Below are positions 1 to 5,311 of a DNA stretch of 7,487 nt, piece after piece. The notes beneath the pieces were generated by a model. It was not told the DNA's origin and searched no databases. It saw only the letters and a program-made list of their open reading frames with translations. A program made the position numbers and the translations under genes. Origin of the DNA: Propionibacteriaceae bacterium (GTDB lineage Bacteria > Actinomycetota > Actinomycetes > Propionibacteriales > Propionibacteriaceae). Each line of letters begins with the position of its first letter. Within the stretch, counting starts at the first letter, position 1. The stretch spans positions 1 to 7,487 of the forward strand of contig PMBM01000037.1 in assembly GCA_003153855.1 (NCBI GenBank), read 5' to 3'.

Positions 1-269
1 GCGGCGATGCGGGCCCGCACGTGCTCGACCGCGGCGACGTACTGCTCGCGGGTCATCGACGACCGCCAGGCGCCGGTGGACGGCCCGCGCCAGGATCCGC
101 GGTCGGACGGTGCCGGTGCGACGTCGGCGAAGCGGGCCAGCACGGGAGCGCCGTCGTAGGGCGCCACCACCGCCCACCATCCGCTGCCGTCGAGCGCCGC
201 CGGGTCCGACGTGACGTCGAGCAGGCCGGTCGCCAGGACGCCTCCGAAGCGCGCGCGAGCGGGGGTCAC
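1..269 (-). CDS. pabB: Chorismate-binding enzyme, PabB-like (aminodeoxychorismate synthase component I), N-terminal part, runs off left edge
   Basis: Read leftwards, a GTG at 269-267 opens 89 complete codons to the window edge. The visible protein contains RFGGVLATGLLDV near residues 8-19, GWWAVVAPYDG near 30-40 and MTREQYVAAVEHVRARIA at 72-89. The last stretch is the hallmark entry into the chorismate-binding domain of PabB/TrpE proteins (M-x-R-x-x-Y-x-x-x-V-x-x-x-x-x-x-I-x). Family members join glutamine-derived ammonia to chorismate, giving 4-amino-4-deoxychorismate for folate. The short N-terminal region before this domain resembles actinobacterial PabB proteins more than TrpE. GTG at 269 is the only ATG/GTG start in this frame that fits. 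An AGGGG (282-286 in reverse) lies 12 nt upstream, a rather long spacing. The catalytic domain is outside the window, so PabB versus another chorismate enzyme (TrpE, isochorismate synthase) rests on the N-terminus and is not settled. Confidence 0.72.
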   Translation of the reverse strand, partial: MTPARARFGGVLATGLLDVTSDPAALDGSGWWAVVAPYDGAPVLARFADVAPAPSDRGSWRGPSTGAWRSSMTREQYVAAVEHVRARIA

Positions 270-308
270 CCGCAGATGATGCCCCTGCCGCGGCGGGCAC
301 GGCCCGCT

Positions 309-338
309 TTGGAGTGTCCTGCGCCGATGGGTTATGGT
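309..338 (+). promoter_or_regulatory. Predicted promoter of the tRNA cluster
   Basis: A TTGGAG (-35, 309-314) and a TATGGT (-10, 333-338) are separated by 18 nt and end 38 nt before the first tRNA. The spacing and hexamers fit a housekeeping sigma-70-type promoter. It lies in the 107-nt gap between the leftward pabB-like start and tRNA-Gly, where no other gene is visible. This is a prediction from hexamers alone. Confidence 0.5.
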
Positions 339-376
339 TTCGTCCCGCAGCGAAGGGCTCGTCCCAGCGCTGCAGT

Positions 377-449
377 GCGGACGTAGCGCAGTTGGTAGCG
401 CATCACCTTGCCAAGGTGAGGGTCGCGGGTTCGAGTCCCGTCGTCCGCT
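377..449 (+). tRNA. tRNA-Gly (anticodon GCC)
   Basis: A full cloverleaf can be drawn. The acceptor stem is GCGGACG (377-383) with CGTCCGC (442-448). The D arm has GCGC pairs at 386-389 and 398-401. The anticodon stem is TCACC/GGTGA, with loop TTGCCAA (408-414) and anticodon GCC at 410-412. The T arm is GCGGG/CCCGT with loop TTCGAGT (430-436). The discriminator base is T449. CCA is not encoded and must be added by tRNA nucleotidyltransferase. The gene reads GGC/GGT codons and is the first of three tRNAs in one apparent transcript. Confidence 0.97.
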
Positions 450-453
450 CGGA

Positions 454-484
454 AGACCTCGCTCCGTCAGCTGGCGAGAGGTCT
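454..484 (+). other. Hairpin in the tRNA-Gly/tRNA-Cys spacer
   Basis: The 39-nt spacer between the first two tRNAs holds an inverted repeat: AGACCT (454-459) pairs with AGGTCT (479-484). It is extended by CGC (460-462) with GCG (474-476), leaving a two-base bulge. The hairpin would form in the precursor transcript. There is no T-run after it, so it is not an intrinsic terminator. A role in precursor processing is possible but unproven. Confidence 0.45.
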
Positions 485-488
485 GCTC

Positions 489-559
489 GGTGGAGTGGCC
501 GAGAGGCGAGGCAACGGCCTGCAAAGCCGTGTACACGGGTTCAAATCCCGTCTCCACCT
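489..559 (+). tRNA. tRNA-Cys (anticodon GCA)
   Basis: The acceptor stem is GGTGGAG (489-495) with CTCCACC (552-558). The anticodon stem is ACGGC/GCCGT around the loop CTGCAAA (519-525), with anticodon GCA at 521-523. The T arm is ACGGG/CCCGT with loop TTCAAAT (540-546). The discriminator is T559. CCA is not encoded. It is separated from tRNA-Val by a single base, so the 5' cut of tRNA-Val nearly defines its 3' end. Confidence 0.97.
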
Positions 560-560
560 C

Positions 561-635
561 GGGCGGTTGGCGCAGCGGTAGCGCGCTTCCCTGACACGGA
601 AGAGGTCGCTGGTTCGATCCCAGTACCGCCCACCA
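561..635 (+). tRNA. tRNA-Val (anticodon GAC), with encoded CCA
   Basis: The acceptor stem is GGGCGGT (561-567) with ACCGCCC (625-631). The D arm has GCGC pairs. The anticodon stem is CTTCC/GGAAG around CTGACAC (591-597), with anticodon GAC at 593-595. The T arm is GCTGG/CCAGT with loop TTCGATC (613-619). Discriminator A632 is followed by an encoded CCA (633-635), unlike the two tRNAs before it. It is the last tRNA before the terminator. Confidence 0.97.
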
Positions 636-645
636 GGCTCAACGG

Positions 646-671
646 CCCCTGACCACTGGTCAGGGGTTTTT
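646..671 (+). terminator. Intrinsic terminator of the tRNA cluster
   Basis: A perfect 9-bp stem, CCCCTGACC (646-654) and GGTCAGGGG (658-666), encloses the 3-nt loop ACT and is followed by five T residues (667-671). It sits 10 nt after the encoded CCA of tRNA-Val, so it ends the tRNA transcript and separates it from the phosphatase gene. Confidence 0.92.
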
Positions 672-705
672 GAGTTTCTGGGTCCAGCCCCAACTCTGAG
701 CGTAC

Positions 706-710
706 GGAGG
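706..710 (+). promoter_or_regulatory. Ribosome binding site that fixes the phosphatase start
   Basis: GGAGG at 706-710 directly abuts a GTG at 711 and lies 6 nt before the ATG at 717. Zero spacing is unsuitable for initiation, so ATG 717 is preferred over the in-frame GTG 711. Confidence 0.8.
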
Positions 711-716
711 GTGCCG

Positions 717-1511
717 ATGACGCCGGCTACCGTGACGGCTCCGACTCCCGTACGACCCTGGCGCGCGAGAGTGTGGGGAGCCTCGGCGGTCCTGGTCCTC
801 AGCGTCGTCGCCACCGCACTGCTCCTCGCGAGCGTTCACCGCGGGGATGGCATCACTTTGTGGGACGGTCCGACGTTGACGTGGATGCTGGCCCACCGCG
901 CACCGGTAGCCACGAACGTCCTGACGGTGGTCTCCATGTTCGGGCCCGGTGTCTACTACTGGAGCTCGGCCATCGTGGTGTTCGTCCTGTTCGCGATACG
1001 GCGTCGGTGGATCGAAGCACTGCTCTTCGCCGTCGCCCTGGTCAGCGCAGACACCGTCTCGCGGCTCATGAAGCAGGCCGTCCAGCGTGCGCGGCCCCCG
1101 GCTGCGGTCGTTCTCGGTCCGCTCGAGCCGAGCTTCGCCTTTCCCTCGGGCCACACGATCGCGGCGGCGGCGTTCGCCCTCGCCCTGGCGTACCTCTGGT
1201 GGAGGGCGCGCCCCGGACGACTCCGGGCGGTGATCGGGCTGGTCCTCGCACTCGCCGTCACGGCGGTCATGGCGACCAGCCGCCTCTACCTGGCCGACCA
1301 CTGGCTGACCGACGTCCTGGCGTCGACCGTCCTCGCCTTCGGCGTCATGGCCCTCGTGGTCCTGCTGGATATCTACCTCGAACTGAGGTTCCCCTCACGA
1401 AGCGGCGGCGGGCACCCAGTCGCCACCCTTCCTGGGTTATCAGCCCAGGGCCGGAAGCGGACGACCGCAAGCGCCACGTTGCCTGGCGAACAGCACCCCA
1501 CGGGACGCTGA
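717..1511 (+). CDS. PAP2-superfamily membrane phosphatase
   Basis: The 264-residue protein carries the three PAP2 signature motifs in order: K119-x6-R126-P127, P143-S-G-H146, and S188-R-x5-H195-x3-D199. H146 and H195 are the expected catalytic histidines and D199 their partner. Hydrophobic segments near residues 20-40, 66-93, 100-115, 147-162, 170-187 and 198-220 fit the usual six-helix polytopic membrane fold. Family members remove phosphate from lipid phosphates such as phosphatidic acid or undecaprenyl diphosphate; the substrate here cannot be told from sequence. The gene stands alone between the tRNA terminator and a degraded stretch. From about residue 226 (RFPSRSGGG...) the tail is polar, has less regular third-position G/C and contains a TTA leucine codon at 1437-1439. 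It may therefore be an extension gained by loss of an earlier stop. Confidence 0.93.
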   Translation: MTPATVTAPTPVRPWRARVWGASAVLVLSVVATALLLASVHRGDGITLWDGPTLTWMLAHRAPVATNVLTVVSMFGPGVYYWSSAIVVFVLFAIRRRWIEALLFAVALVSADTVSRLMKQAVQRARPPAAVVLGPLEPSFAFPSGHTIAAAAFALALAYLWWRARPGRLRAVIGLVLALAVTAVMATSRLYLADHWLTDVLASTVLAFGVMALVVLLDIYLELRFPSRSGGGHPVATLPGLSAQGRKRTTASATLPGEQHPTGR

Positions 1512-1675
1512 AAGCCTGCGCCCTGGGGCGTCGTCGAGGGCTACCCGCAGGACACCGACGGCAAGCCGGTCACCGCTTCGTTCCTGTCCAGCGGCACGCG
1601 CAGCCTCGTCGAACGCGTCGAGTGCGCGTCCTCCGGCCCAAAGGCAAGCAGAACTGTGTCATGGCGATCACCGGG
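1512..1675 (+). pseudogene. Frameshifted C-terminal remnant, probably of a GNAT acetyltransferase
   Basis: Just after the phosphatase stop, one frame reads PWGVVEGYPQDTDGKPV and then SSGTRSLVERV (about 1521-1619). A second frame continues with VRVLRPKGKQNCVM (1622-1663). Joined, these resemble the end of a common actinobacterial GNAT protein type, with VEGYPxDxxGK, then GTxSxFExxGF, then a basic stretch ending in CVM. The frame change near 1619-1622 fits loss of one base (or four), and the usual GF after the helix is missing. Neither frame has a suitable start, and the acetyl-CoA-binding part of the domain is absent. I read it as the decayed tail of a lost gene. The family name comes from recalled pattern similarity and is only moderately certain. 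The rest of the 1512-1700 gap holds nothing else I recognise. Confidence 0.5.
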
Positions 1676-1700
1676 CAGGCGACCACAGAGTCAGGCGGGC

Positions 1701-2303
1701 TCAGCCCTGGCGTGCGTTGTAGACGTTGACGCCGCCGGCGTCGACGGCCTCGCGGTAGGCGCGGTACACCGCGAGGGCGCCCTCCTTCTCGACGTCGTGG
1801 ACGACGTGGATGCCGCGGGCCTCGAACTGCTCGGCCCAGTCGTCCCGTACAGGTCCCTCGTCGAAGGTCGTGATCTCCTCCAGCTCTGGCCCCGAGCCGG
1901 CCACGACCATGGTGCGAACCCCCGACCACATGGTCGCGCCGTAGCACTGAGCGCAGGGGCGCCAGTTGACGACGAGCTCGTGGTCCGGCAGTCCCGCACC
2001 GCCGAGGTCCCACGACCCCACGGCCTTCTGTGCGGTTCCCAAGGCTGTGATCTCCGCGTGGCCCGAGGAGACCCCGCTGGTCAGCACGACGTTCACGCCC
2101 ACGGACACGATGCGTCCGGTCGCACTCTCCGCCACGAGCGCGGCGAACGGGCCTCCGTTGCCCTCCCGCCAGTTCCGGTCCGCCAGGCGATGGACGAGCC
2201 GCATCCGCTCCTCGCGCGTGGGGATCACCTCCGGCACGTCGGCGAGCAGGTCGTCGATCCACGCGGGCAGGGTGAAGGTGAACTCATGGGCGGCGAGACG
2301 CAT
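1701..2303 (-). CDS. Zinc-dependent nucleoside/base deaminase (cytidine/deoxycytidylate deaminase superfamily, guanine-deaminase-like)
   Basis: The 200-residue protein contains the deaminase zinc site: H82-A-E84 (zinc ligand H82, proton-shuttling E84) and P116-C117-A-Q-C120 (the two cysteine ligands). GNGGPFAALV near 48-57 is the usual first strand and substrate pocket of the family, and the protein ends in VYNARQ. The family hydrolytically deaminates cytosine- or guanine-type bases, nucleosides or nucleotides in the cytosol. The spacing and single-domain form are closest to COG0590-type nucleoside or guanine deaminases; the substrate is unresolved. About 45 residues before the core include a hydrophobic, aromatic N-terminus (FTFTLPAWIDDLL). 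ATG 2303 is chosen because GGAGG lies 6 nt upstream of it on this strand; in-frame upstream ATGs lack that. The gene is divergent from the hydrogenase-like operon and may share its control region. Confidence 0.88.
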   Translation of the reverse strand: MRLAAHEFTFTLPAWIDDLLADVPEVIPTREERMRLVHRLADRNWREGNGGPFAALVAESATGRIVSVGVNVVLTSGVSSGHAEITALGTAQKAVGSWDLGGAGLPDHELVVNWRPCAQCYGATMWSGVRTMVVAGSGPELEEITTFDEGPVRDDWAEQFEARGIHVVHDVEKEGALAVYRAYREAVDAGGVNVYNARQG

Positions 2304-2306
2304 CGA

Positions 2307-2314
2307 CTTCCTCC
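2307..2314 (-). promoter_or_regulatory. Ribosome binding site of the deaminase gene
   Basis: On the minus strand GGAGGAAG (2314-2307) precedes ATG 2303; the GGAGG core is 6 nt from the start. This strong match decides the start against several in-frame upstream candidates whose translated extension is rich in Arg and His and looks non-coding. Confidence 0.8.
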
Positions 2315-2382
2315 GGTGGCGCATGACGGCGATCCCGCCGTGGCTCACATCATGCCGGGTCGGGTCGATCTGGTGACGCCTC

Positions 2383-2413
2383 TTGCCACGACGTGATAGC
2401 GCTGCCCTATAGT
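2383..2413 (+). promoter_or_regulatory. Predicted promoter of the arsR-hydrogenase operon
   Basis: TATAGT (2408-2413) is one base from the -10 consensus, a conspicuous A/T island in this DNA. TTGCCA (2383-2388) is a candidate -35 at 19 nt, slightly long. Transcription would begin near 2420, giving a leader of about 40 nt before the GTG at 2461. The -10 core CTATAG (2407-2412) is itself a palindrome, so it could also be read on the minus strand toward the deaminase gene. Confidence 0.6.
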
Positions 2414-2436
2414 TGCGGGAGTTTGCATGTCCGCAA
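2413..2436. promoter_or_regulatory. Putative ArsR operator (TTGC-N6-TTGC-N6-GCAA)
   Basis: TTGCGG (2413-2418) and CCGCAA (2431-2436) form a perfect inverted repeat with 12 nt between. A third TTGC (2423-2426) stands exactly 10 bp after the first, about one helical turn. The element abuts the -10 hexamer and covers the predicted transcription start, the position expected for a repressor site. ArsR-family dimers bind such dyads, and the ArsR gene is the first gene downstream, so autoregulation is the natural reading. Binding itself is inference. Confidence 0.6.
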
Positions 2437-2450
2437 GTGTGCGAGTCGAG

Positions 2451-2455
2451 AAGGA
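2451..2455 (+). promoter_or_regulatory. Ribosome binding site of the arsR-like gene
   Basis: AAGGA lies 5 nt before GTG 2461. This supports GTG 2461 over the TTG at 2413, from which translation would have to run through the promoter and operator. Confidence 0.75.
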
Positions 2456-2460
2456 CGAAC

Positions 2461-2796
2461 GTGACCGTTCCGCTGTACGAGGCCAAGGCCGAGCTGTTCC
2501 GTACGCTCGGCCACCCCGTACGCATCCGCGTGCTCGAGCTCCTCACCGAGAAGGACCACGCGGTCCACGAGCTGCTCGCGGACATCTCGATCGAGCCGAG
2601 CGCATTGAGCCAGCAGCTCGCCGTCCTGCGCCGTACAGGCCTCGTGAGGCAGCGCCGCGAAGGGGGCGAAGTGGTCTACTCGCTGCTGGTCGACGACGTC
2701 CGCCAGCTGCTGACGGCCGGTCGCGTACTCCTCCGCCAGCTCGCTGGGTCGCGCGACGAGCTCCTGCGGGAGCTGGACGAGTCCGGTGAGCTGTGA
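2461..2796 (+). CDS. ArsR-family winged-helix repressor, Rv0081-like
   Basis: The 111-residue protein starts VTVPLYEAKAELFRTLGHPVR, followed by IRVLELL, the typical opening of this family. A helix-turn-helix lies around residues 34-60, with recognition helix EPSALSQQLAVLRRTGLV (45-62). A wing spans about 61-76 and a C-terminal dimerisation helix about 77-105. There is no cysteine at all, so the ELCVC-type metal site of arsenic or cadmium sensors is absent and its signal is not a thiol-bound metal. The opening, length and place directly before a hydrogenase-like operon match my recollection of M. tuberculosis Rv0081, described as a negative autoregulator linked to the hypoxia response. Its stop overlaps the next start by 4 nt (GTGA, 2793-2796), so it is co-transcribed and translationally coupled with the operon it probably controls. 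What it senses is unknown. Confidence 0.9.
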   Translation: MTVPLYEAKAELFRTLGHPVRIRVLELLTEKDHAVHELLADISIEPSALSQQLAVLRRTGLVRQRREGGEVVYSLLVDDVRQLLTAGRVLLRQLAGSRDELLRELDESGEL

Positions 2797-3287
2797 ACCC
2801 TTTCCGCCTCCTGAAGCTCATCGCACGCACCGGTCGGATCGCCGAGCCCGCTCCGGCCGCGCCCGTCGCCGACACTGAGCACCCGATCCCGAAGGCGCTG
2901 CGCGGCAGCGTCCAGGTGCGCCACGTGGACACGGGCTCCTGCAACGGCTGCGAGATCGAGATCGGTGCAGCGTTCGGCGGCGTGTACGACGTCGAGCGGT
3001 ACGGGGCGCGGCTCGTCGCAAGCCCTCGCCACGCCGATGTGCTGGCCGTGACGGGCGTAGTCACCCACAACATGGTGGAGCCCCTCCTCCGTACGGTCGA
3101 AGCCACACCCCGGCCGCGCCTCGTCGTGGCGATTGGGGACTGCGCGCACGACTGCGGGCTGTTCGCCGGCGCGTACGGGGTCGCCGGACCCGTCTCCGAC
3201 TTCGTCGACGTCGACCTCGAGGTGCCCGGCTGCCCGCCGCGCCCCGAGGCGATCGTCGAAGCCCTCCGTCGCGTGACCGGCCGATGA
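2793..3287 (+). CDS. [NiFe]-hydrogenase small subunit / NuoB-like [4Fe-4S] protein (HyfI/Rv0082-like)
   Basis: The 164-residue protein contains the group-4 hydrogenase signature HVDTGSCNGCEIEI (C50, C53), then AIGDCAHDCG (C117, C121) and PGCPPRP (C147). C50, C53, C117 and C147 match the four ligands of the proximal [4Fe-4S] cluster (N2-equivalent in complex I). C121 is an extra cysteine. The CxxCE spacing, rather than adjacent cysteines, separates it from true NuoB. There is no twin-arginine signal, so it faces the cytoplasm as in membrane-bound group 4 enzymes. Its role is electron transfer between the catalytic large subunit and the membrane arm. It starts at GTG 2793 inside the arsR stop (GTGA) and its own stop overlaps the next ATG (ATGA). 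The first 35 or so residues, rich in Ala and Pro, form a linker. The large subunit is not in the window, so hydrogenase activity is not established. Confidence 0.9.
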   Translation: MNPFRLLKLIARTGRIAEPAPAAPVADTEHPIPKALRGSVQVRHVDTGSCNGCEIEIGAAFGGVYDVERYGARLVASPRHADVLAVTGVVTHNMVEPLLRTVEATPRPRLVVAIGDCAHDCGLFAGAYGVAGPVSDFVDVDLEVPGCPPRPEAIVEALRRVTGR

Positions 3288-5311
3288 CGGCGGTCGGCGG
3301 CCTCGTCACGGTCCTGACGCTCACGGCGCTCGCCATCCTCCTGGCGTTCGCGGCTCCCCCGCGGTACCGGTCAGTCGCCTCCGGTGGCGCCAGCATGGGC
3401 ATCGGGATCGCGGGAGTCTTCACCGGCATCGCAGGGATCACCTCCGTGCCGCAGGCCGTCCTCGTCGTCCCGATCGCCATCCCTGGCGGCCTCGGCATCG
3501 ACCCCCTGCTGCTGTCCCCCACTCCCCTGGGCGGCGTCTTCTGCGTGGTCGTCGGCGCCGTGGGTGCGATCGCTGCCCTGTACGGGATCGGGTACGCGCA
3601 CGGCCCGGCCGCCTCTCGTACAGGCTGGTCCGCTTTCGCCGTCTTCCTCCTCGGCATGCTGATCGTCGCCTCGGCGGGCGATGTCGTCTCGTTCCTTCTC
3701 GGGTGGGAGACGATGGCGATCGCGTCGACCGTGCTGCTGCTCGCCGATCACGCCGAGCGCCCCGCAGTCCGCACCGCGGCGGTCTGGTACGCCGTGATGA
3801 CACACCTCAGCTTCCTCAGCCTGGCGACGGGCTTCGCCCTCGTCGCGAGCAAGGCCCACAGCACGACGTTCACCCAGATCTCCGCCGCCCAGATCACCGG
3901 GCCTACGGGGATCGCGGCCTTCCTGTTGCTGCTCATCGGCTTCGCGACCAAGGCCGGACTCGTACCGCTCCACGTCTGGCTGCCCCGCGCCCACCCGGAG
4001 GCCCCCAGCCACGTCTCGGCCGTGATGAGCGCAGCGATGGTGAAGCTCGGCGTGTACGGGATCATCCTGCTCGTGGGTTCCTGGCTGCCTCAGGTCGCCC
4101 GCCCGTTCGCGATCCTCGTCCTCGCCCTGGGAGTCCTGTCCGGCGCGTACGGGATCCTGCAGGCCAGCATCACGAGCGATCTCAAGCGCCTTCTCGCCTA
4201 CTCGACGACGGAGAACGTGGGCCTTGCCGTCACGGCCGTCGGCGTCGGGATGCTCCTCTCGAACGCAGGCCAGGACGCCGTCGCCACGATCGCCCTCGTC
4301 GCCGCCCTCCTCCTCGTCGTCAGCCACGCGGCCTTCAAGACCGTGCTGTTCCTGGGCGCAGGGACGATCCTCCACGCCACCGGTGAGCGCGACCTGGATC
4401 GGCTCGGCGGCCTGATCCGGTCGCACCCCGTCACGACGTGGACGTTCGGGATCGCGGCCATGGGAGCGGCCGCGCTGCCCGTCACGAGCGGGTTCGCCGC
4501 CGAGTGGACGTTGCTGCAGGCACTCGTCCACGGCGACGGACGTGCCAACACGACGCTGGCGCTCGCCCTGCCGGTGACGCTGGGTCTCATGGCCCTGACC
4601 ATCGGTCTCGGGCTGCTCACGTTCGTGAAGGCGTTCGGCATGGCGTTCCTCGCCCGCCCGCGATCGGAGGCCGCGGCCACGCCGGCCCCGGAGTTCACCT
4701 CGAAGCCCGGCAGCGCCGCCATGGGGGTCGCCCAGGCCATCGGCGCACTCTCCGTGCTGGCGCTCGGCCTCGCCGTCGGTCCCCTTGCGACAGCCTTCTC
4801 GTCGGTGCTCGGCTACTCGGGGATCATCACGAGCGAGCTGGGCGGCCTGCGGCTCGTGACGATCGGCGTCCTCGACCCGTACGCGCTGGGGCTGGTCGCG
4901 GTCGGTCTCGCAGTGCCCGTCGCACTTCTCGTCCTGGTTCTCCGGCGCCGCGTCCCCCGACGGGAGACCGACCTGGCATGGGGCTGCGGTGGCGTCCGTA
5001 CATCCCCCCGGATGGAGTACACGGCCACCTCGTACGCGGAGCCGCTCGTCCGGGTCTTCGGCGAGGCGCTGCGTCCCACCCGCTCGCTCGAGGTCTCGCA
5101 CCACGCGGAGGACCACGTGCTCGAGCACCGCGTCGCGTTCGCCCAGGAGGTCTCCGACATCGTCGAGGACCGCTGGTACGCCCCCGCCGCCGTCTGGCTC
5201 CGCGTCGCCGGGGACCAGGCCCGACGCGTGCAGAACGGCAGCATCCACCGCTATCTGGCCTTCTCGTTCGCCGCGCTCGTCCTCGTCCTCGTGGTGGTGA
5301 CGCTGCCATGA
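3284..5311 (+). CDS. hyfB: HyfB/HycC-like antiporter-type membrane subunit (Rv0083-like)
   Basis: The 675-residue protein is almost entirely hydrophobic and equals the usual length of HyfB (about 670). It shows the proton-translocating antiporter-like core shared with NuoL/M/N. Landmarks are FLLGWE with E142, TKAGLVPLHVWLPRAHPEAPSHVSAVMSA (K223, H230, H237), MVKLG (K254), AYSTTEN (E310) and AFKTVLFLGAG (K352). These charged residues sit in membrane helices and form the ion path in the family. After a polar loop near 460-475 and further helices, a cytoplasmic domain near 558-650 carries WGCG (566-569) and MEYTATSYAEPL, typical of HyfB/HycC C-termini, then a last membrane helix. The subunit would couple electron flow to ion movement across the cytoplasmic membrane. 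Both ends overlap neighbours by ATGA. The distinction between HyfB and HycC rests on context. Confidence 0.92.
   Translation: MTAVGGLVTVLTLTALAILLAFAAPPRYRSVASGGASMGIGIAGVFTGIAGITSVPQAVLVVPIAIPGGLGIDPLLLSPTPLGGVFCVVVGAVGAIAALYGIGYAHGPAASRTGWSAFAVFLLGMLIVASAGDVVSFLLGWETMAIASTVLLLADHAERPAVRTAAVWYAVMTHLSFLSLATGFALVASKAHSTTFTQISAAQITGPTGIAAFLLLLIGFATKAGLVPLHVWLPRAHPEAPSHVSAVMSAAMVKLGVYGIILLVGSWLPQVARPFAILVLALGVLSGAYGILQASITSDLKRLLAYSTTENVGLAVTAVGVGMLLSNAGQDAVATIALVAALLLVVSHAAFKTVLFLGAGTILHATGERDLDRLGGLIRSHPVTTWTFGIAAMGAAALPVTSGFAAEWTLLQALVHGDGRANTTLALALPVTLGLMALTIGLGLLTFVKAFGMAFLARPRSEAAATPAPEFTSKPGSAAMGVAQAIGALSVLALGLAVGPLATAFSSVLGYSGIITSELGGLRLVTIGVLDPYALGLVAVGLAVPVALLVLVLRRRVPRRETDLAWGCGGVRTSPRMEYTATSYAEPLVRVFGEALRPTRSLEVSHHAEDHVLEHRVAFAQEVSDIVEDRWYAPAAVWLRVAGDQARRVQNGSIHRYLAFSFAALVLVLVVVTLP

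Noticed and set aside
314..652. Open frames across the tRNA cluster
   Set aside because: They read through three well-formed tRNA cloverleaves and a terminator; no protein family features.
1697..1707. GGGCTCAGCCC palindrome at the deaminase stop codon, as a terminator
   Set aside because: The stem is only four to five pairs with a tiny loop, and no T-run follows on either strand.
2413..2460. Upstream TTG start for the ArsR-like protein
   Set aside because: It would place the promoter's end and the operator inside the coding region; GTG 2461 has its own AAGGA site and gives the usual family N-terminus.
2304..2460. A DosR-type box, as might be expected by analogy with the mycobacterial locus
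   Set aside because: No GGGAC-N-GTCCC-like pattern is visible in the intergenic region.
3371..5248. Long minus-strand open frame (625 codons) opposite the HyfB-like gene
   Set aside because: Its product is a low-complexity run of charged residues, typical of the antisense shadow of a high-GC hydrophobic gene; the plus strand has clear family motifs throughout.
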